A stretch of DNA of 64,000 bases from Paralithodes platypus (lineage: Eukaryota > Arthropoda > Malacostraca > Decapoda > Lithodidae), in contig CM064545.1 of the NCBI GenBank assembly GCA_032716605.1, positions 7,462,244 through 7,526,243 on the forward strand, read 5' to 3'. Both the position numbers and the translations under genes were made by a program. Below, piece after piece: positions 44,341-55,917 of the stretch. Position 1 is the first letter of the stretch. Each line of letters begins with the position of its first letter. The notes beneath the pieces were generated by a model, which saw only the letters and a program-made list of their open reading frames with translations, was not told the DNA's origin and did not search any database.

Positions 44341-45550
44341 TATATGAACCAACTAATCCAATTCATGAGCTGATTTAATTATGTTTGAGGGAACATGATA
44401 AATACACTTGCATTTGCGTAAATCGTGAGTGTGTACTTCTTCAAATAGATGTGTGTGTGTGATGAAAATAGTATACTTTATTAGGTAGATATGTACTACT
44501 TAATAGTTTCCCCTATTTCAAAACAATTGCAGGAAAAGATCTTTAAACATTTGTTCCGTCTTTAAATGTCCGCAATTACAATGTCGTGTTTTTTATTGTA
44601 TTTATGTGTGTAACTAAATTTTATTATCTTAAAATAATTTAAATAAGAATTTCCGCATTGAATCAGACTCCTTCAAGGCCTTCCAAAGCTTAGCCGATTG
44701 TTAAATGTCAGATATAATAAAATGCCAAAGGACTGGTGTTGTCAAAGTCCCTCTAATGGTCCTGGATCCCTTTACTGGCCAGCTCCGGCCCTGTCACCGG
44801 CAATTGACGTTATTTGCATAAAGGTAGTTTCACTTGGTGATAGGACAATATAACCAGAAAACCATTTCACCCGGTAGCTTTCACACAGTTTTCTCCCTTG
44901 TTCTTTTGAACACAAAGCACAAAATTAATTAAAAAAACAAAAAAAACAAAAAAAAAAAACATTTGAGGGCTTGCTATCTAATACTAATTGAATTAGATTC
45001 AAATTAGTTTTTCACCATTTGATGCCGTCAATACTAAAAAAAAAAAAACGGGATAATATTTTGTGCTGATCATGTTGAATTGATATTCAAAAGTCAAACT
45101 ATATATCCTGCACCAGTATTGCAGAATATATATTATGGGTAAAGTTATACTAGAGTGTAAAGATAAGGTAATTTCACAATTGTCGTTGTTCTATGTGTGA
45201 GAAAGATACAAAAGACAAAGCTGCCTGTAACAAGATTTGCCTCCAAACCATTTGAAAGACTGACAACAGAGACAAATGGAAGATAAGTTGAAGTTAAAAT
45301 GTCTGGGCACACATAGCTTTAAGCAGTTTGTCATAGTATGAGGGAAAGATAGATTGAGAGAGAGAGAGTTCCAGAGTTTTCGTGTTGAGTGGAAGAAAGA
45401 GGGAAAATCAATTCACTCTTGGGTTAGAGTGTTGAACAGAACGTAGATAATTATATAGCTTGATAAATGTCTATATCTGTAATTTTAATAAATTGTATAT
45501 ATATATTAATGATGATATCAGTGAGTTGTCCTCCAGGATAACGTATTTTC
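44341..45550. other. Intergenic, AT-rich, no gene seen
   Basis: Includes A-runs (44927-44960, 45035-45050) and a short (GA)n (45355-45368). Nothing recognised. Confidence 0.5.
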
Positions 45551-45607
45551 AAAAGGAAAAGGGTAGCCAAAACAAGGAAGATCCCCATCTTCATATTTAT
45601 TGCAATA

Positions 45608-45632
45608 TTTCGGACTCTGCGTCCATCATCAG
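45608..45632 (-). ncRNA. Hammerhead-like motif, left arm
   Basis: Reverse complement of the motif at 47884-47908: CTGATGA, a GGAC/GTCC stem with loop GCAGA, then GAAA. An extra T between the core and the stem departs from the standard hammerhead, and stems I and III are not convincing. Confidence 0.3.
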
Positions 45633-46191
45633 GTCAGTACACGATCCTATAAAATTAAATTACCATACGTAAAATTTCGTAAATAGAAGGATCCGTAAAA
45701 TAGTTTAAATAAGGGTATAAAATACCTAGATGAAATTAATTCGTTACCAAACACCAGTACCGCATGAATAAAAGGAAAACTAATGCGATATGACTAAATA
45801 ATAAAGACCAATCCCTACCCACCTAGATCCAACCCCAAGCCCACCTCGAGTACAACTGAAGACCATTATTTGATCATTTAACACTAACACCGACAACCCC
45901 AAAGACACAAAACAAAAGCACATCTGAAAATGATATATTCTGACTGGGCGTACAAGTGAAATACTAAATTAAACGAAACAAACAGGAAACAATTAAAACT
46001 GAACTATTTGAAAACTGACTAAACAATTGAATCAGTTCATATGGAACTAAATACTATGAACTGATTCAATTGTTTAGCCAGTTTTCAAATAGTTCAGTTT
46101 TAATAGTTTCCTGTTTGTTTCGTTTAATTTCAAATTAATTAGGAGTATTTCACATTGTACGCCCAGTCAGAATATATCATTTTCAGATGTT

Positions 46192-47574
46192 GTTGTTGTT
46201 GTTCCCTAAGCTGCCTGGCCGAACAGCCCCGAGTCCCTGAGAAAGGCCATGGCCACGGCCACGATCGGGCTTTCCCACAGAGCTCTCATTGAGTGTAGAT
46301 TGTGTTGTTGGCGTAAGTGGTTGTGTGAAATGCAGTCTTCTATGATGTGTTTAATGGTATGGGGTGCTGTGTTACATCCCGGGCAGGCGTCGACAACGGA
46401 GTCATCCAGTCTCTTCTGATAGCTCAGGAGAGCTGGATGGTGTCCGCATCTCAGCCTGGCCAGGTGGACTCTGTCCTCGCGAGGAAGGGAGGATTCGGAA
46501 GGATGGATTTCGGGAGGTCGTGCATGCAGCTGCGTGTTGTCTGTGAGTGAGTGGATGGATCGGTGAGAGATATGAGTATGGATGTGCTTCTGGAAGTTGG
46601 TTCGGGGTGGGCAGGGAGGGAGAGAGGACAATAATTGTGTGTGATACCGTGTGCTGGGTGTTGTTTTGATATTTCTTGGTGTCTGTGGGTGTGTTGCCAT
46701 GTAGTTTAGTGGGTGGTCTTGGTTCGTGGAGGCTACTGCTAGGAATTGAGTGCCTCTCATGTCCAGATGGTTTTTGACTTTGAGGATTTTGGTTTCTTGA
46801 TGTAGGTGATCTGTGGGTGCAGTAGCTGTGCAGCCTGTAATGATCTTCAGGGCTTTGTTTTGAATAGTCTGTAAGGTCTTATGATGTGTTTCAGCTAGGT
46901 TAGAAGCCCAGGCTGGGCTTGCGTATTCCATCATTGATCTTATGTATTGTTTATATACTGTGGTGGTAGTTTCTTTGTTGTGTCCAAATTTTGTGTGAGC
47001 AAGTGACCTGAGGGCGTTAAGTCTGGGTGTCAGTTTCTTTTTAATGTTTGTGGTGTGCTGTTTGAATGTCATATGAGTATCATATGTTACTCCTAGGATG
47101 TTGGGTGTGTGTGTATGTGTTAGGGGTGTGTTGTTTATGGTGAGTTGAGGGATGTATTGGTGTTCTCCTGTCCAACTTGTGAGCAGGGTTGCGGTGGATT
47201 TGGCTGGGGCTAGATTAAGTCTGTTTGTAGTGCACCAGCCATGTTTTTTTTTTGTTTTTTTTTTGTTTTTTAAGAGACAATGAATGGAGGAAGGAAAAAC
47301 ACAGATAAAACAAAAAGGTCCATGTGCCTAAAGGCATCCTCCATTCATAAAATGTTTGTAACAACTGGATTTATGTAGTGTGTTGAGATAGGGTTGAAGG
47401 AGATCTGTTGCTCTTTTTGGGTCATGGTGTGTGCATGTGAGTGTTATGTCATATGCATAGGAGGCTAAGTTTATTTGGGGCGTATTGGGTGTAGTTATAT
47501 CGGGCATGTACAGATTGAAGAGTGCGGGCGATAGGACGGATCCTTGTGGGACTCCGTTTGGAAAGTTTCTGATG
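46192..47574 (-). pseudogene. Jockey/I-group LINE fragment, RT to 3' end
   Basis: A 5'-truncated LINE flanked by a 12-bp target duplication TTTTCAGATGTT (46180-46191 and 47575-47586), with an AAC-repeat tail on its own strand at 46203-46192. The frame 47072-46206 (288 codons) is the region after the polymerase, ending in a Cys/His zinc-binding cluster (RCGHHPALLSYQ, CPGCNTAPHTIKHIIEDC). Upstream, NGVPQGSVLSPALF (about 47560-47515) and the catalytic box can be read, the latter as YAYD (about 47460-47449) instead of YADD. It is interrupted at 47243-47350 by a small A-tailed insertion. The AAC tail and zinc cluster suggest the Jockey or I/Nimb groups. Confidence 0.75.
47243..47350 (-). mobile_element. 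Small A-tailed insertion within the LINE
   Basis: Interrupts the LINE frame. On the minus strand it ends in long A-runs, is flanked by ATGTTT on both sides, and contains inverted 12-mers ATGAATGGAGGA (47280-47291) and TCCTCCATTCAT (47337-47348). A SINE-like or processed small RNA origin is possible. Confidence 0.4.
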
Positions 47575-47883
47575 TTTTCAGATGTTCTTTTGTTTTGTGT
47601 CTTTGGGGTTCTCGGTGTTAGTGTTAAATGATCAAATAATGGTCTTCAGTTGTACTCGAGGTGGGCTTGGGGTTGGATCTAGGTGGGTAGGGATTGGTCT
47701 TTATTATTTAGTCATATCGCATTAGTTTTCCGTTTATTCATGCGGTACTGGTGTTTGTTAACGAATTAATTTCATCTAGGTATTTTGTACACTTTTTTAC
47801 TTTGTATTTAAACTATTTTACGGATCCTTCTATTTACAAAATTTTATGTATGGTAATTTCATTTTATAGGATCGTGTACTGAC

Positions 47884-47908
47884 CTGATGATGGACGCAGA
47901 GTCCGAAA
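47884..47908 (+). ncRNA. Hammerhead-like motif, right arm
   Basis: CTGATGA (47884-47890), T, GGAC, loop GCAGA, GTCC, GAAA (47905-47908). The order is that of a hammerhead ribozyme core with stem II, with one unpaired T. Cleavage-site side not identifiable. Confidence 0.3.
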
Positions 47909-47970
47909 TATTGCAATAAATATGAAGATGGGGATCTTCCTTGTTTTGGCTACCCTTTTCTTTAAAAAGA

Positions 47971-48110
47971 AAATATATATATATATATATATACCAGTAT
48001 ATATATATGGATGAATTAGGTGGAAAGGTAACACAGGGAAGAGCTTGAATTATTAATTCCTCCTACGTTTTGGACTACACAGAACCCATCTTCAGAGAGA
48101 CTGAATGAGA
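47971..48110 (-). repeat. (TA)n run and Penelope-like 3' tail fragment
   Basis: Two (AT)n runs (47971-47993, 47998-48009) border a segment whose minus strand reads CTGAAGATGGGTTCTGTG, then AGTCCAAAACG, then TTCAAGCTCTTCCCTGTG. Such CTGAAGATGG...CCAAAACG blocks sit near the ends of Penelope-like elements. Short and without RT. Confidence 0.4.
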
Positions 48111-49519
48111 AGGATCGTATCTGAGATATTTGTACCAACCGAAAACTCCTTGCCCTATGCCTGAGCGTCTTGATTGCTACGTTTAGGTCACTCCTGTCAT
48201 CAGGTATTGTATTCAGTATCTTTACTTCTTTCATGATTTATCGGCCACCCTGCCAACGTGTTACTTTTGTTTGTGAGTTTACGGTTACCATATGTTCATT
48301 CGGGCATTGATAATTGTAAATGTAGTGATTCTGTGTTTTTCTTACGTATATTATAATATATGGAATTAATCCAATATTCACCTCCCTTCCTTAAGTTATA
48401 TTATAGTAAATTATCTTATAACGCTCTTCCCCATGTCAATATGGTAGAAATACAGACCCTAATGACAATCACCAATGTGCAACAGGCATCCATACAATGT
48501 ACAATCGCGCTAAGAAGTGATTACTCGATTCCCAGTACCTTTTGTTCAGAAAGTGCTATCTGGCAACTATTGAGGCTCTACTATATTCATATATTACACA
48601 CCGGGGAGAACTGTATTGAAGGACAAAATACCAAAAACACGATATATAAGTATTGTTACAATATATTTATCTCATTATGTGAGAGCAAACCAAATAATAC
48701 GAAAGTTGAGACTAACCCGAACGAAAGAATGTGAAACTCGTAGTATTTGGCTCACTAGATTCAGGATTAAAATGTGGAGGAAGTCTCTTAATGCTTTTAT
48801 TACTTTTTAAGCCAACAATACTGGGAGAAAAGTATCTCCTAAAATTAAAACCAACCGTTAAAAGTAATATTCAACCCATGAGTGTCAATAAATCACGTAA
48901 ATAAACATATAACAGATTGTTTTTTCCACATTTAATTCTCTATGTGGGACAAGTCTGCCTTAAAAAACAAAGCAGTCTCCAGTATATTTTGGGATAAAGC
49001 TTGAATACTCGAGAACAGCTTGTAATTTGTATAGACAGACGATGAAATTTCACTTATAACCTATTTAATAGCCCATAGAGACACCCATATAGGAACGAAA
49101 GATGGAAAGGCATGTAGTAAAGGACAAAGGTGGATATACGAGTGGAAGAGATACACTCTCCCTCATATACCGGCAGTGACTGACTTGCATTTTTTTGCAG
49201 GCCTCCAGGCGGCAGGCCCAGGGAGTGTAACATGCTTGATAGCGTCAGGAAATTAAATACTTTCATTATTCTATACATATATTGAAAACAAACCTTACTT
49301 ATATAATTATATTCAAACAACAACATAAATATAATTTAAAAGGCCTAAATAGGTTAATTTTGTCAGTAGGCCAATTATTGGGAATATCCGGAGACCTATA
49401 GTTATAAATTAGGAAATGACTGGGCTCTGACGGCAAGTGGAGAGTTGCCAGCGGTAGCCAGATTTGGGGACTTTTGTCCGAGCCTTAGAAAAATCGAGTC
49501 ATGACTTCTTAGTGCGATT
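48111..49519. other. Intergenic, AT-rich, no gene seen
   Basis: Only chance frames. No element recognised. Confidence 0.5.
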
Positions 49520-50960
49520 GTACAATAGGAGCGTTCAATCTGTAGACAAGCTTGCCAGATGTCACCAGCTTCGCCAATTATCGTAATACAATGTGAACAA
49601 GACTAAGCAGGGTGTCAGTTTCTAAATTAGTTGTTGATTTCTCCTGAAGTTAATAGTCTTATGACAAGCGGTTTTAATCTAATATATTCTTCATATTTAT
49701 TATAAAAATAAAATTTACTGTATATTTTAGCTCACTAATTTATTGTATATTGAAAATAAGAGAGCAGGAAAAAATATTGTGTTGTGAATTAAATCCATTA
49801 CGAAAAAGTAAACACTGGTTGCAAAATATAAATAATAGGCTATATATTACCTTATTTTGTATTCTAATGATATATTTATAATAGTGGTATCTACATTACA
49901 TAACTTTTTATGATTCTAATGATATATTTATAATAGTGGTATCTACATTACATAACTTTTTATGATTAAATTGACATTTCATTCAGTTAGATATTTTTAT
50001 CTGAAGGGACTGCCGGACTTGAGAAGCAGCTCATTTTTTATAGAGGCTGTTGATTGGCTAATGGATAGGAGTATGATTAGTAAATCAAGATATCTTCATT
50101 ATTTCATATCTACTTTTTAAATGCTTTAATTACGAGCAATTTCAACAATTGAGTCATGTTCAAGAGAGATATCCAAACACCGTGGTATAAAACATTTTAA
50201 ATATAATACACTATTAATGTAAATATTATAAAGTGAACACAGACAAAATAACAAAAATATGACAGCAACCACTAAGCGAGAAGGGAGACTGCCTGTTGAG
50301 ACAGCTGAGTTCTCGACCCTATTAGCCAATCAGGGGCTGATATCCTAACTTCCCACCACCATAGTAGCTTAGCCTGGTGTTAGGAAGCCACTGCATATGT
50401 TAAAAATGCAGAGGCTTGTGATTGGTTAAGGCGGATGAGATGTAAGCCGAGATTCAGTCAGTCTACAAATCTTGCTTACTTGTTGCCTTTATCAATTTTT
50501 ATTTTGCTTGTGTTCACTTTATAATATCAGTGTTATTAATGTGTTATATGTGATATATTTTAGGTCTCAGGGTTCGTATACCACTTTAGATTATTATATA
50601 ATGAAAATTGGTTAACAAATTTGAGTTTCAATAATATATATGGAATAATGAAGATATCTCAACTTTATCAACACTCATCAATCAACAACCAATCAGCATC
50701 TTCTGTATACAATATTCTACTCTACAATGAAAATTTGAAATGTACTTATATTATCTATTAGATGTATCTGTTAAGCAACATAATGTAGGAATAATAAATC
50801 TAAAATTATACTTGATATTTTGAAATAACAACAAAAGAGATATAGTAAGTATTAGCAATGTTTACATTTTATTATTTTATTCGTGATAATTTAAAGAATC
50901 TGGTGACATCTGGCAAGTGTGTCCACAGATTGAACGCTCCTATTGGATGTGATTGGTGTG
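49520..50960. repeat. Large imperfect fold-back repeat, copy 1
   Basis: Successive blocks are repeated in inverted order around a centre near 50370: 49528-49580 (AATAGGAGCGTTCAATCTGT) with 50898-50960; 50045-50105 (ATATCTTCATTATT) with 50640-50705; and 50126-50330 with 50405-50610, the latter sharing GTGTTCACTTTATAATAT. No coding capacity. Within the left arm lies a 52-bp tandem duplication (49861-49964). Confidence 0.65.
49861..49964. repeat. Two-copy tandem duplication, period 52 bp
   Basis: ATTCTAATGATATATTTATA and the following 32 bases are repeated exactly from 49913. Confidence 0.95.
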
Positions 50961-51944
50961 TGAACTGGTTTTGCCATACTACTATGTGTTTGGGTCTCCC
51001 AGACTCATCTGATTCGTCCAGACTGGTAGAGGCGGTTGGGCATGCCGGCTCGTCCACAGTCCAACCTCTATGCCACTCTTGACCTATCAGAGCCTCTGAA
51101 TCCCACTTCACCACAAATTTACTTTTACCACCCAGAATTAATTCTTTTTTGCCTTTACCACCCAAAATCTTTATCTCCATCCCTTCTTGACATGCCATAC
51201 TAAAGCTCTCAAAAATATGTCTCAATAATACCAAGTCACAGCCCTCCTCTAAACCCCCAAACTAAAATTATCACAACTCACGCACGTTGGGACAAGCCCC
51301 GACACTCTTTATCCTCCTACTTTGACACTTTCTCTCTTACTACACCAATACAAACTTCCCTTCTTTCACCCTCACCCACCTTTTCTATATTCTTATTCAT
51401 ACATTCATTCTCCCGGAACAGTGACTAAGGTGGCAATGGGATTCAATATATCTGCACAGTGTCAATCGAGTCGGGCTCTGGTGGTTCAAGGTTCAAGCAT
51501 CTTTTCTAAATAGTCAAGAAACTTTGTGAATCCGTACAGTTGTAGCACATTTTCGCGAGACAACTTACATGGTACACCCAAAGAGAATAGAAGGAAAGAG
51601 GAGAAACTTATTATTTCCTTGTGCGAACTAGGGGTAGCAGCACCAGAGATTATATACTAGGAGATGGGAAACCTGCTACCTAATGTACTAATAAAATCGT
51701 GCTCCTAAAGGTTGTCAGATGCCACCACAAAATAACGCCAACTGTTGTTGCTATCCACAACTAATATTGAAAAAACTCTACGGGATCGCACTTCTTTCAT
51801 TAGTGCACTCCACAGTACTGTATGTAGGCTACTGTATAGTAATCACAAATTTGACGTAATGGCAAGACTTACATTATGTAACCTCTAATTTATCCTGTTA
51901 CAACATCTATATGTAGGCTACATAAGTATGTTCTCTGACATGAA

Positions 51945-51985
<41 letters not shown>

Positions 51986-53313
51986 TACTGTAAAAGAACA
52001 TATTATATAATTAAAACCATTGTTTGAGCTCACGTTACCAACTAAAATAATTATTCCATGCAATAATGAACAGCTCACCATATGGCCTTAGCTGTATATA
52101 CATTTCAAGGACAAAAAACAACATAGGCCTACTCAATATACTTTATTTCGTCCTGTTTTTCGATTAATATATATTTAATTCTTCCACTGGACGAAGGCAA
52201 CGACTACAAATAAAATTGATCCATACATCATCAGAGAAGACAGCTATCCTACCTTACCCCAAACTAGATTGATTAGGTTCTTCAATTTCCCTGCGGAATA
52301 TAAACGAAAATTGGTATTCAGGGAAATTACATCAAAGTACCTTCCATGATTTCCTACTATTACTGTCGGAATAAGATGATAAGCATAGGCCTATCCCAAT
52401 AGAAAATAGTGTAGGCTATGATATGGTTGGTTATGGATTGCTTGTTAAAGTTATTTAAAGAATCAATCGTGTTATGATAGCGAAACGACTAGGGAACGAG
52501 TTGATTTGTGTCCGGAGTCAGTGAAAATAGACTATTTACCAGCTGATTTACTTGAAATGATCAATCAATATTGCATATATCACATCAACAATGCTTTCAG
52601 ACCATGCCAGTGGAATAATGAAAGATTACCGATTGATTTAGAACACAAAAAAACACTGATTTGTCTTTCACAAATCCAGTAGCTGTTTCGTGTTGTTTTG
52701 CAAGCTGATCACTAGTTCGGCTTTTAACATATTCAGGCATTCCGGGTAAAATTAGCAACTATCTCATAATAAATACATAATAATTGTATACCATTGAATA
52801 CATAACCCTTATTTCTACTCCAACCTCAATATAAATTATTTTGCAATAGAAAGTCAATTATAACAATGGCAAACCCGATTGTCCTTGTCTGCAAAGGACC
52901 GAAAATGCAAGTGTGTATTTCGTGTACCAGGAGGCAATAAGTGGTCAGGAACCAGACTCTATAGTGTAAATGCCCTAGAGCTTGCCCTAAGGCCAACTAG
53001 ACGCTAACGCCATCTGTTGTTGTTATCCGTCAAAAAGTGGTGGGGTTCCAAGTACTCGATAACGACAATAACTGTTGGTTGCCAGGGGTTGAGCAGCACT
53101 ATCGCGGTGCATCATATTATAAGCAACTGGCCCCAGTGGATATTCTTTATTAAATACTCCTTAATATCTGTGTGCCTGGTTTGTAAGCAGTGTTGCTACA
53201 GTTAAGGAGAGTCCGCATAATGGGGGAGGCGTTAGAGTATACCGGCGACAGCTTTTTTTATTTGATTTCAGTTACATTTAGACAATTTAATGATGCTTAG
53301 GAAGGATATTGGG
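50961..53313. other. Intergenic with (AT)n at 51949-51977
   Basis: AT-rich, no gene or element recognised. Confidence 0.5.
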
Positions 53314-54911
53314 TGTTACGACCGGGACTCGTATAAAACAAGGGCTCTTACCCCTTATTGGCGGTGCTCGACTTAAGTCGTGCACCAATTTGCAGCAAGT
53401 TAGGAGCATTATTAAGGCTTTTAAAGGGTTAAAATCGAGTGCACATGGCCAGGAGCACAGCGGGCCAGACAGCCGACTCCCAGGGCTTACCGCCGCCCAT
53501 TAACTCATGTTCCCTGTGTTCTCGAGAGGCCGGCAGTGTAGCCAGTACTGAGCATAGCTGGGAAAAATATACCGATATATGCTAAACTCCCATGTTCGTG
53601 GCATCACTGCAAGAGAACCACGAGTGCTACGTAGGTCGTTCTGGTCTCATTTTGAAGCTTTTAGTGCCTAGTTATTTGCCAAATCATTTGTTTTTCATGC
53701 AGTGCTTGATTTATCATGCAGGAGGGCCTGAATATGCCCAAATGAGCCCAAAACACCCCGCTAGACAAGGGTTAATCATTGGACTAGAAAGGCACACAGC
53801 CACAACGGTAACACTAGATCCAACCCTCGAACTTATAATGCCGGGATATCGTAGGCTAGGAAACAATGGCTGAGCAAGCGGCTCGTAGCCTAGCGAGGTC
53901 CTTAAGACTGTGCGGCCAAATTACGTTAATTGACGGGGTGCTCTCTTGAGAGATCCAGATCGCTAGTATCTGGTTCTCTCCTGGCGACCCTCTCAAAGTA
54001 AAAACAAAACGAGTTAGCACAGTGCTGGGTGGCAGAGGCAAAAACCCTCACTCGCAGCACAGTGCTAAACTCACAAGGTACACAGTCAGAAAGACCACCT
54101 AGGCTTCCCACGTCTCCGTTGCGATTGTACAGGTTCACCAAAACCTGTTACACATCGGAAATCACAACACAAGTAGCCTTACCCCAGTCTAGCATTAAAT
54201 AGCCCAGCAGACAGCCAAGGAATAAGTAGGGAGACACCGTGAGTGTGTCGAACCTCTACAGACAAAATGGTAACCTCTTCAAAATGCCTAACTAAACATA
54301 TAATATCTGAGAGCTTCAGCATATAATACATGGCCGATATACGAAATCGTGTAGAACCAAAGGGGAGTTATGATATTAAATAGAGAGGAAGAATGAGAGG
54401 TAAGAAGTTGAGAGAGAGAGAAAGTGCTCTATAGGTAGAAGTCGGGGACAGGTGGCAAGGGATATGCTAAGGGTATGCTGGTCAAGCAAGCTCTGAAGAG
54501 AGTAGCTCCTCGGGACCCCTCCAGGATCACACACAAAGGCAATCACAGGCCGCTACGTCACCAGACAGCAGGCCTGCAGAAGGCACCAGGAACCACCAGC
54601 CAATCAAAACCGAGAGAAAGCCACGCGGGCGAGGGACTTCTCCGTGAGGGAGGAGGGAAAACAACACTCTCCTCCCACGCTGCTCGCTCGCTCTCTCTCC
54701 TTCACTACAATGCATCTTGTGTTCAACTCATGATATAAAATATAATGCATTGTTACAGGCGAAAATAAAGACCACTTCTATACTGCCTGTGCCATGACGA
54801 TTCACAAGAAAGAAAGTACAACATTGTAGATAGACTGTAGCCCGTTTCAATGCCCTGGCGAGCGCTAGTGGCTACCGGGAGGCGATTCTGCCAACGCTGG
54901 CAGGCGTCACA
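53314..54911 (-). repeat. Copy E: lone gypsy LTR, internally deleted
   Basis: Plus-strand ends TGTTACGACCGGG and GGCGTCACA match the family LTR. About 600 bp are missing at 53842/53843, where ATAATGCCGG joins GATATCGTAGGC. It contains a MITE at 53352-53771. No internal gypsy sequence flanks it, so it looks like a solo LTR, but the four flanking bases (TGGG, TACC) do not match. Confidence 0.85.
53352..53771. mobile_element. TTAA-target MITE (piggyBac-like), copy 2
   Basis: A 420-bp insertion at the LTR site GCTCTTAATCATT, flanked by TTAC (53348-53351, one change) and TTAA (53772-53775). The ends are CCCTTATTGGCGG and, inward from the right, CCCTTGTCTAGCGGG. Its first 60 bp resemble the inverted right end of 30924-31404, including a second GGCGGTGCTCGAC-type block. 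Confidence 0.75.
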
Positions 54912-55747
54912 TACCAAACACAAAAACAATACATTTTACTTAACGCATGCATTCACGTGAGGGTCCATGAATTTTTATGAGTGACTGTACTAACTAACAG
55001 GGAAGGGAGGATAGCTATAAACCATTATGATTAAAAGCGCCTTAACAACTCATCCTCACACCCTCCCATTGGATCCTACCCTGTAAACCATGCTAACAAG
55101 TACACCCCCTTCCCTACTGTGTCCCCTCCCTCTCCTTCCCATCAAACTACGCCATCTATGGGCCATACTCTACAAGAAGATGAGAGTGAGTGATCTTACT
55201 AATTTCAGAGCGAACAAAACATGCAGCGAAGTTACCATTAGGTGGCCCAGTCGGAAAGGTGACCGACTGTACCAGTAAGCTGCAACCGGAAAAGTGAAAT
55301 CATTCATTGGCTCTCTAAAAACAATATTGATCATGATCAATCTCTGACTAAAATGAGATATTATAAATATACAGAGAAAACAAAGGCGAAGAACGTTACG
55401 AAAAGGACGAAATTGCAATTGTTTATAGCCACGAAATGTTGCCACTACCTCCATACCACTGTCAATTCAACCTAATTGAACTGATTTGGGCAAAAGTGAA
55501 GACCTAAGTGAACAAAGGAAAACTCAAATAAAGAACACTGTTAAGAGGGTGGAAGAATTGACAACAAATGCAAAACAAAAAGTGACTGCAATATATGCAT
55601 AGATCAATCATACCATAGAGGTGGAAGAGGAATACAGAAAAACAGAATGTAGCAAGGGAACACCTAATGGAGGAGTTTATTGTAAACATAGAGAGTGACG
55701 ACATGATGGAAATTTGTCTTGATTATGTACATGAATAATACATTTTT
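54912..55747. other. Intergenic, no gene seen
   Basis: Only chance frames. Confidence 0.5.
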
Positions 55748-55917
55748 ACTGAATTATTGGATTAGCTTGCCTTGTTCGAGTTCTGTGTGTAGTTTCACAA
55801 GTTCGAATCCCGGGAGGATCAGATGCTTTCATTAATGTATTCATTGATTTGGTTTGTGGTGGTGTAGAACTAATTTATGAATAATTATAACAAGGCAAGG
55901 TAATCTAATAATTCAGT
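55748..55917. mobile_element. 170-bp MITE with 29-bp inverted repeats
   Basis: The left end ACTGAATTATTGGATTAGCT and following CTTGCCTTGTT pair with AACAAGGCAAG and the rest of the right end with few mismatches. The interior contains AAGTTCGAATCCCGGG (55799-55814), which matches the B-box/T-arm of tRNA genes. Flanks are T-rich, so the target duplication is not clear. Confidence 0.7.

Larger units (their letters stand above)
45551..47967. repeat. Long palindrome (about 1 kb without its LINE insert)
   Basis: The left arm, 45551 to about 46050, is nearly identical to the reverse complement of about 46060-46191 plus 47575-47967. The centre lies at about 46055. The right arm is split by the LINE at 46192-47574. 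Each outer arm contains a CTGATGA ... GAAA motif (see separate entries), as found in the LTR-like ends of Penelope-like elements, which are often inverted. I infer an inverted duplicate of such an end, but no Penelope RT is present. Confidence 0.75.

Noticed and set aside
45554..47967. Terminal inverted repeats of a DNA transposon carrying the RT frame
   Set aside because: The RT fragment is a separate LINE insertion with its own 12-bp duplications and AAC tail; without it the structure is a simple palindrome.
48360..48734. 124-codon plus-strand frame
   Set aside because: AT-rich chance frame, no homology-like motif, no neighbouring coding signal.
53314..54911. Target duplication around lone LTR copy E
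   Set aside because: Flanking bases TGGG and TACC do not match, so a simple solo-LTR origin cannot be shown.
55799..55814. tRNA gene
   Set aside because: Only the B-box/T-arm piece is present; no acceptor, D or anticodon arm could be folded around it.
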